From: an uncultured Gemella sp.
Lineage (GTDB): Bacteria; Bacillota; Bacilli; Staphylococcales; Gemellaceae
Reading direction: 5' to 3'
Assembly (NCBI GenBank): GCA_927911745.1
Contig: CAKMQF010000011.1
Location: forward strand, 1-21,083
DNA length: 21,083 bases
Of this stretch, positions 15,373 through 21,083 are shown in pieces (within the stretch, counting starts at the first letter, position 1; every line of letters starts with the position of its first letter). The notes beneath the pieces were generated by a model. That model was not told the origin of the DNA, did no database searches, and saw only the letters and a list, made by a program, of their open reading frames with translations. Both the position numbers and the translations under genes were made by a program.

Positions 15373-18300
15373 ATGTACAGTAAGAATAATAAGAAAATGA
15401 TTATTCAGAAGAAACAAGAAAAAATTAATTACTACGGTATAAAAAAAATTCAAAGTAGGGACAGCATCGGTATTGATAGCTGCTGGTTTTGCGTTTTTAG
15501 GAACAAATGCATTCGCCAGTGACAATACAGAAAATAACACAACGGTAACTGTTGATAAAACTAGTCAAGATACAAATTTGAATACTGTAAATAATACAAG
15601 TAATGGAGTAATTGGAAAAGAAGCAGGTAAGAGTTCAAAAGTATTAACTTCTGATAATCACTCTCAACTTGAAACAACAACACAACCAACACAACATGAG
15701 AAATCAAAACAACCATTAGAAGCTACACAACCAAAAGTTGAGAAACAGGTAAATAAATCAGAATTAGAAAATTCAATTAATAGATTGCAAGCTGCCATAG
15801 AAAAAGCTGGAATAAATGATAAAACAAAATCAATTTTAGAAGAAGCTAAATCAGAATTAGTATCAGCACAAAATTTAGTGCAAGATTCAACAGCTACTCA
15901 AGAAGAGATAAATAGAAAAGTAGTAGAACTAAAAAATAAAGCTTTTGTACTAGAAAGTATGCAGAAAGTGTCTACTGAACCTAAAGAAGAAAAAGTTAAT
16001 AAAAATAATGATCCACGTAATGGGAAAGCTATACCAGGAAAAGGGGAGAGTGGATTTAGAACACCTGAAACACAATCTAACAATGATGTAGCGATTGATG
16101 GAGGAAAAATTACAGCAAGTGGTTCTATTTCAACAGAACCTAGAATGGGTAGTTATTCAGGAGTAAATAATATAAGTTACAATTTAAAATTTAAAGATAA
16201 TGCTTATAGACAAGGTGATAGATTTAGTATTACATTTGAAGAATTAGGGAATGGAGATAGTTTACCTAAAGCATTAAGTAAAGACGGAAAAGTTTTTTGC
16301 TAACTTAGTAAAAACAGAAGAATTATATACTCAAACCTATGGAAAAAATGGAACTCAAAATAAAACACCTTTCTGGGCTCAACGTGATGACTCTGTATCT
16401 TTAGAAGAAAAAGAAGCAGGACATATTCTGAATAGAGGGACTAAAACACGTTTTATTTATGAATTTACTTCAGCTATTGAAAGTTTAACTGATGTAACAT
16501 TTAGAGGTTCTATTAATAATTACAGTTTACGTTATCCACAAATTAGTGAAGACAAAGAAGTGACAAGTAAGATTCTTGTTAATGATCAACCTGTTGTTGA
16601 GAAAAAATATATCATGAATAAAACTAATATCGAAGTTGATAAAGAAAGTAATGCACCTTCAGTACTTTCAACTACAGGTAGTATGGATATCAGTGAAAGC
16701 GGAGAATTATTATCACACAATGAAGAATTCAGGCTTTCTTCTAATAAGTATGAGTATGATGCTGGTACTACTATAAAAATTAAATTAAAAAATAAGAATC
16801 TAAATAAATTTGCTAAAATTGGAGAGTTTAAACCTGCAAAAGCAAATGTTCAAAACAATATTACTACCGCTAACTCAAAAGTAAATGAAAATGGAGTTAT
16901 TTTAAAAGAACCACGAGGTGATGTTTACTTCCAAGTAACTAATTTAACAGAAGATGAAGTAACAGTTAAAATAGTAAAAGGAAAAGCTAGTAAAGGAATA
17001 TTGTATAAAGTTGACTGGGCAGCGTTAGGGGTATCGCGTGAACCTGTTAAAGATACATTGAAGTTGTATCATAGTGATACTAAGAAATTTGGTCCAACAG
17101 AAGAAGAAATTACTGTTACTAAAGATGGAGAAGAAGGAAATTTAAATGGTCAATTTTCTCCAACTATGTCATTTGAATGGATTTATCCTAAAAAAAATGC
17201 ATTCGATACTAATGGTACTTGGTTAGCGGAATACTTGGAACTTGGAAACGTAGCAATGCGTTATGTTAATGCTGCAAATAATAATTCGATATTAAAAGCA
17301 AAATCTATCGTTAAAGATGGGACAACTGAGGTAGATAAGTTTGCAACTACTTCGCCAACAAAAGATTTTACAGAAGTTAATGTTGCTACGGAATCTAATA
17401 ATACTACTAAAAAAATAGAAACTCAAATGGTAATATAAAAACAACAACAGCCACAGCACCATATATTATAAAAGGAGCAGATAACAAGTATTATATATTT
17501 AAAGAGTACCTAAAAAATAGTCCGTATAATAGAACATCAACTAGTGGTACAGTGTATGATGCGGTATCTAATATTGTAGCAGCGTATGATGAAGCAAAAT
17601 ATGGAAAGGTTACTGTAAAATATGTAAAAGCTAATGATACTACTTCTGTTCTTAAAGAAAATGTTTTAAAAGATGGAACAGCTAAATTAGAAAATATTGT
17701 TGGGAACAATTATTCAGTAACTCCAGAAGAAGAATTTACAGAAAATGGAGTAGAATATAAATTAGTTAAAACTGATTTACCAAATAATGCTTCAGGTACT
17801 TTAACAGAAAATCCTATCGAGGTTGTTTATAAATACGTAGTTAAAAGTCAAAAAGCTAATGTAGTAGTTAAAACAACTGATGGTCAACACTTCACAACAG
17901 TAGAATTAACAGGTCAATCTGGAAGTGCATTACCAAATAGTGATGAAATTACGAATAAAGTTAAAGAACTAAAAGGTAAAGGCTACGAAATTGAAAGTGA
18001 TACTTACAATGTAAATGGAGTTCATCCTAATTTCGATGACCAAGAGGATGTAGAAGCAGGAGTTTCAAAACCATCTCAAACCTTTGAAATTACTTTGAAA
18101 CCTAGAATCATTGAAGTTCCTTCATCAACGCCACATGAAAAAGATAGTCCAGTAGATCCAAATGGTGAAAATCCAGATTTGAAATGGCCTGAGGGATTAG
18201 CGGAGTCTGATTTGAACACAACTGCTAAACGTGTGATTTCATATGTGAAGAAAGAATCAGATACAGCTACAGAGGAAAAAGCTAAAGACTCTACAGAACA

Positions 18301-21083
18301 AACTGTAACATTTACAAGAAAAGCAACTGTTAATCTTGTTACTAAAAAAGTAACTTATACAGATTGGGAAAGTCCAAATAAAACATGGGATAAAGTTGGA
18401 GTAGATGTTTTACCAGGATATATTGCAGATAAAAAAGAAGTTCCAGCAAAAGAAGCAGTAACACCTGCAAAAGATACAAAAGTAATTCCTGATGAAACTG
18501 ATAAAGTTACTTATACGAAGATTGGAAGTTGGATTCCAGTTGATCCAACAACTGGTAAGGATGGAGATCCAATTCCATTCCCTAATGATCCAAACGATCC
18601 AACGAAAACAGGAGAAATTACGCAAATTATTCCTCATAAAGATGGATATACTCCGAAAGATGGAAATGGTACACCATTAGAACCAGTAAATCCTGCAAAT
18701 CCAGAACAAGGATATAAACCACCGAAAATTACAGATCCAAAAGCTAACATCAAAATCACGTATGATAAAGATGATCAAAAAGCAAAAGTTAAATTCATTT
18801 CTGTAGATCCAAAAACTAAAACAGAAACTGAGTTAACTGACCATGCGTTGACGCTAACTGGTAAATCAGGAGAAACAATTCCTGAAAGTAATGTACAAGC
18901 TCATATCGATGTATTAAAATCAATGGGATATGATATCGTTGATAATCCATTTGATAAAGATCCAGTATTTGATACGAAGAAAGATACAAATGATAATATA
19001 ACTCAAGAATTTACAATTAAAGTTCAGCCACGTGTCTCAACTACAACACCAGTTTATGTAGTAGAAGGTGATAAACCATCTGCAGAAAAAGTAGGCGGAG
19101 CTGTTACACCTGGTAAAGACGGTAAAGTTACTAATCCTGATGTCAGCAATATTTCTACTGATGGAAAAGCAGGACAAGAGATTAAAGTTCCAGTAACGGT
19201 TACTTATGGAGCAGATAAATTTAAACGTGATGAACCTGTTGAGGTGACTGTTAAAGTTCTTCCAAAACCAGTATCAAAAGGTGTTACAGTCTTAAATGGT
19301 ACACCAAATGAAAAATTAATTGATGCTATTAGAGCAAATGTTAAAAAAAGCAATTGATGGATTAACAAATGTTCCTGAAGGGGTAACTCCATTTGTAACT
19401 GACGATGCTATTGTTACTCCAAAAACTGATCAAAATGGTCAACAAACTCCAGTAACAGTAACAGTCAAATATAGAGATAATGCTACAGGAAAAGTTATTG
19501 ATGACATTTCAGTTGACGTCGATGTTCCAGTAAATGTAGTTGGTTCAACTCCAACATCTAAAGTTGTATTTGAAGGAGATGAATTAACAGCTAAGGATAT
19601 AACTGATGCGGTCACTCCAGGTGAAAAGGGAACTAAAGGTGAGCCAAAAGATTTAGCTAAAGATATTACAGCTAAACCAGGTGTCAAAGAAGTGACAGTA
19701 CCTGTAACTTACACGGATCAAAATGGAGAAACATTAACAGAACCAGTAAAAGTTAAAGTAACAGTTTTACCAAAACCAACACCAAAAGGAATTTTCGTTG
19801 CAAAAGATAGTGACAAGGAAAAAGCAAAAGAAAAAGCTCTTGCTAAAGCAAAAGAAGCTATTGCAGATGGTACATTTAAAGGAAAACTTCCAGAAAATGT
19901 TACGAATGTAAGTATTGATGAAAATGTGGAAAGTCCAGATTTATCAGATGATACAGATGTAAATGTCACAGTAAAATATACTGTTGATGGAAAAGAAAAA
20001 ACAACGGTTGTTAAAGTGCCCGTAACTGTTGTAGAGGGAGTTCCACAAATCGTTCCAGTGGATGAAAATAATAAACAACCAAATCCAGAAAACAGTATTG
20101 ATAAAACAGAATATCCAGATGGTTCAACATTTGAATATGATCCAAAATCTCCTGTAGATACGACAACGCCAGGTGATTACACTGTCAATGTCATTGTAAA
20201 AGATAAAGATGGTAATCCTATTGCAGAAGTTCCTGCAACTGTGCGTGTTGTAGAAAGTTATCCACAGTTTGTGCCAGTAGACAAAGATAAAAAACAACCA
20301 AATGTGGAAGGAAGTATTGATCCTAAAGCATTCCCTAAAGATACAGAATTTTCTTATGAAACTCCAGTAGACACAACGACACCAGGAGAGAAAGATGTCG
20401 TAGTAGTAGCTAAAATTGGAGATAAGGTTATCACGAGAATACCAGCTAAAATAATGGTTGTAGAGCCTAAAACTCAATATGTACCAGTAGATAAAGATAA
20501 TAAACAACCAGATGCATCTAAGAGCATTGATCCTGAACAATATCCAGATGGAGTAACTTTCAAATATAAAACTCCAGTGGATACAACTAGCCCAGGAGAA
20601 AAAGATGTTATTGTAGAAGTAAAAGATGGAGAAGATAAGCTTGTAGAAGTACCAGCGAAAGTAAAAGTAGTTGAAGGTAAAGAACAACTAATTCCAGTTA
20701 ACCCAACTGAGAAACCTCAAGCAAGAGATAGTATTACTCCAAGTGATTATCCAGAAGGTTCAACATTTGAATACAAAGTTCCAGAGGGACAAAAAGAACC
20801 GTTTGATGCAACAACTGTTGGTGATAAACCAGTAACAGTGTTAGTTAAGGATAAAAACGGAAAAGTATTAGTAGAAGTTCCAGCGACTATTAAAGTTGTA
20901 GAAGCAAAACCTACGCCAATAGAAACGCCAGTAACAAATACTCCTCTAGAAAAAGATGATATTGCTAAATATATTAAAGTTCCAGAAGGTGGAAAAGTAA
21001 CGAAAGTAGAAAATATACCGGACTTGACAACACCAGGTAAGAAAACGCCTATAACTGCTACAATTACCTTACCAAATGGAAAA
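15373..21083 (+). CDS. YSIRK-type cell-wall adhesin with mucin-binding and Rib-like repeats; four frame breaks; 3' end outside the window
   Basis: Giant secreted surface protein, over 1,900 residues within the window. ATG 15373 follows a very strong AGGAGGGG (15358-15365). The repaired N-terminus contains YYGIKKFKVGTASVLIAAGF, a YSIRK-type signal, with a likely cleavage after NAFA. Next come a low-complexity/helical stretch, a beta-rich head (about 16090-17590), a MucBP-like domain, two MucBP_2-like domains flanking a Mub B2-like domain, and Rib/Ig-like repeats to the window edge. The breaks are: extra A in the A8 run at 15441-15448, inside the signal peptide; extra T in T6 at 16293-16298 (restores GKVFANLVKTEEL); one A missing at 17425-17427 (restores IETQNGNIKTTT); extra A in A7 at 19343-19349 (restores ANVKKAIDGLTN). 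Expected function is binding to mucin or host glycans after anchoring by a sortase. The LPXTG motif is not yet reached. Confidence 0.85.
16084..17602 (+). other. Adhesin N-terminal head region (putative ligand-binding beta-sandwich)
   Basis: It starts near VAIDGGKITASGSISTEP. Blocks such as YSGVNNISYNLKFKDNAYRQ, TKTRFIYEFTSAIESLTDV and FRGSINNYSLRYPQI alternate hydrophobic and polar residues, as in DEv-IgG adhesin heads of Gram-positive MSCRAMM-like proteins. It is the only non-repetitive folded part of the protein, so it is the best candidate for ligand recognition. The fold is inferred, not shown. Confidence 0.45.
17603..17842 (+). other. MucBP-like domain in the adhesin
   Basis: About 80 residues beginning GKVTVKYVKANDTTSVLKEN, with a central LENIVGNNYSVTPEEEF and ending ENPIEVVYKYVV. 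The VxVKYV...G..Y.V......Y.lv......G......VVYKY pattern is that of MucBP repeats in Lactobacillales and Listeria adhesins. Confidence 0.65.
17850..18110 (+). repeat. MucBP_2-like domain, copy 1
   Basis: Begins KANVVVKTTDGQHFTTVELT and ends SQTFEITLKPR. It is similar to the segment at 18780-19036 (copy 2): both have LTG.SG..(I/L)P.S, a KSMGY/KGKGY centre, F.D and EFTIKVQPR/FEITLKPR ends. The two copies flank the Mub B2-like domain. The domain name is from memory of the family and is tentative. Confidence 0.5.
18210..18777 (+). other. Mub B2-like domain and proline-rich extension
   Basis: NTTAKRVISYVKKESDTATE, EQTVTFTRKATVNLVTKKVTYT and DWESPNKTWDKVGVDVLPGY follow the mucin-binding B2 pattern (RxIxY...Q.v.F.R...vn.vT..vtyt.W........V). 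A segment with PNDPNDPTKTGEITQIIPHKDGYTP follows, typical of streptococcal/lactobacillal mucin-binding proteins. Confidence 0.6.
18780..19036 (+). repeat. MucBP_2-like domain, copy 2
   Basis: Begins KAKVKFISVDPKTKTETELT and ends QEFTIKVQPR. It is the second member of the pair described at 17850-18110, diverged but with shared anchor motifs and about the same length. Confidence 0.5.
19037..20039 (+). other. Rib/alpha-like domain block
   Basis: Successive Ig-like modules ending in EVTVKVLPKPVSKG, VKVTVLPKPTPKG and TTVVKVPVTVVEG. They contain VTPGKDGKVTNPDVSNIST and VTPGEKGTKGEPKDL, the charged Rib-type pattern. The frame repair at 19343-19349 lies between two modules. The spacing is irregular, so I treat this as a block and not as a clean tandem array. 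Confidence 0.5.
20040..21083 (+). repeat. Tandem 70-76 aa Rib/Ig-like repeats, at least four plus a partial one
   Basis: The repeat units are 20040-20258 (73 aa), 20259-20468 (70 aa), 20469-20678 (70 aa), 20679-20906 (76 aa) and a partial unit from 20907. Shared landmarks are a (V/I)PVDxxxKQP start, SID/SIT and YP.G..F.Y in the middle, PVDTT.PG, and an end in VPA.VkVVE. The first three are most alike. The fourth departs with a PEGQKEPFDATT insert, and the fifth is clearly diverged. These act as a stalk that projects the head beyond the wall. The array continues outside the window. Confidence 0.8.

Noticed and set aside
15441..19349. Adhesin as a decayed pseudogene
   Set aside because: Apart from four single-base repairs, the frame stays open for over 5.6 kb with intact domains and a strong promoter and ribosome site. 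Decay would leave more stops and substitutions.
20124..20687. Reverse-strand ORF of 187 aa
   Set aside because: It lies antisense within the repeat array of the adhesin, is made almost entirely of aromatic and hydrophobic residues from AT-rich repeats, and lacks a ribosome site.
1..21083. CRISPR array, tRNA, rRNA, insertion sequence or prophage
   Set aside because: I found no regularly spaced short repeats, no cloverleaf-forming segments and no transposase or integrase motifs. The tandem repeats near the end are protein-coding modules.

Overview
This is a strongly AT-rich Bacillota (Bacilli) chromosomal segment. The markers are the RNA polymerase epsilon subunit gene beside RNase J1, a two-gene iron-sulfur serine dehydratase, a membrane-anchored class A-type sortase, and a YSIRK-signal surface adhesin with mucin-binding and Rib-like repeats. 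The combination suggests an oral or mucosal Gemella or close relative. That name is my inference from gene content, not a database match. All genes lie on the + strand. I see no rRNA, tRNA, CRISPR array, insertion sequence or phage.

Layout. Positions 1-286 are non-coding. Positions 287-1877 hold an A-type iron-sulfur carrier and a type II NADH dehydrogenase, closed by a terminator. A promoter at 2011-2039 drives what looks like one nine-gene operon (2085-10957), packed with 1-bp or 8-bp overlaps: GNAT/class-V aminotransferase fusion, rpoY, rnjA, sdaAB, sdaAA, recG, sortase, plsX, acpP, then a terminator. Next is a single gene fusing a DedA membrane domain to a nicotinamidase-like cysteine hydrolase (11172-12482), with its own promoter and terminator. 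An ATP-grasp ligase and an M50-type membrane metalloprotease form a pair (12603-14861). A regulatory region of about 500 bp (candidate cre site, TGATAA half-site cluster, near-consensus promoter) precedes a giant adhesin that runs off the right edge.

How the genes work together. The central operon couples RNA metabolism (rpoY, rnjA), serine-to-pyruvate catabolism, DNA repair (recG), surface-protein anchoring (sortase) and acyl-phosphate/ACP supply for phospholipid synthesis. In familiar Bacilli, recG is followed by fapR-plsX-fabD-fabG-acpP. Here the sortase takes the fapR position and fabD/fabG are absent. The sortase probably anchors LPXTG proteins such as the adhesin at the end of the window, whose C-terminus is not included.

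Sequence quality. Seven genes (ndh, rnjA, sdaAA, recG, the ATP-grasp gene, the M50 gene, the adhesin) carry reading-frame breaks. Each can be repaired by adding or removing single bases, mostly in A or T runs, and repair restores conserved family sequence. Several of these genes are housekeeping, so I treat the breaks as probable sequencing or assembly indels. I annotate each affected gene as one CDS spanning its fragments. True phase variation is considered for the adhesin only.
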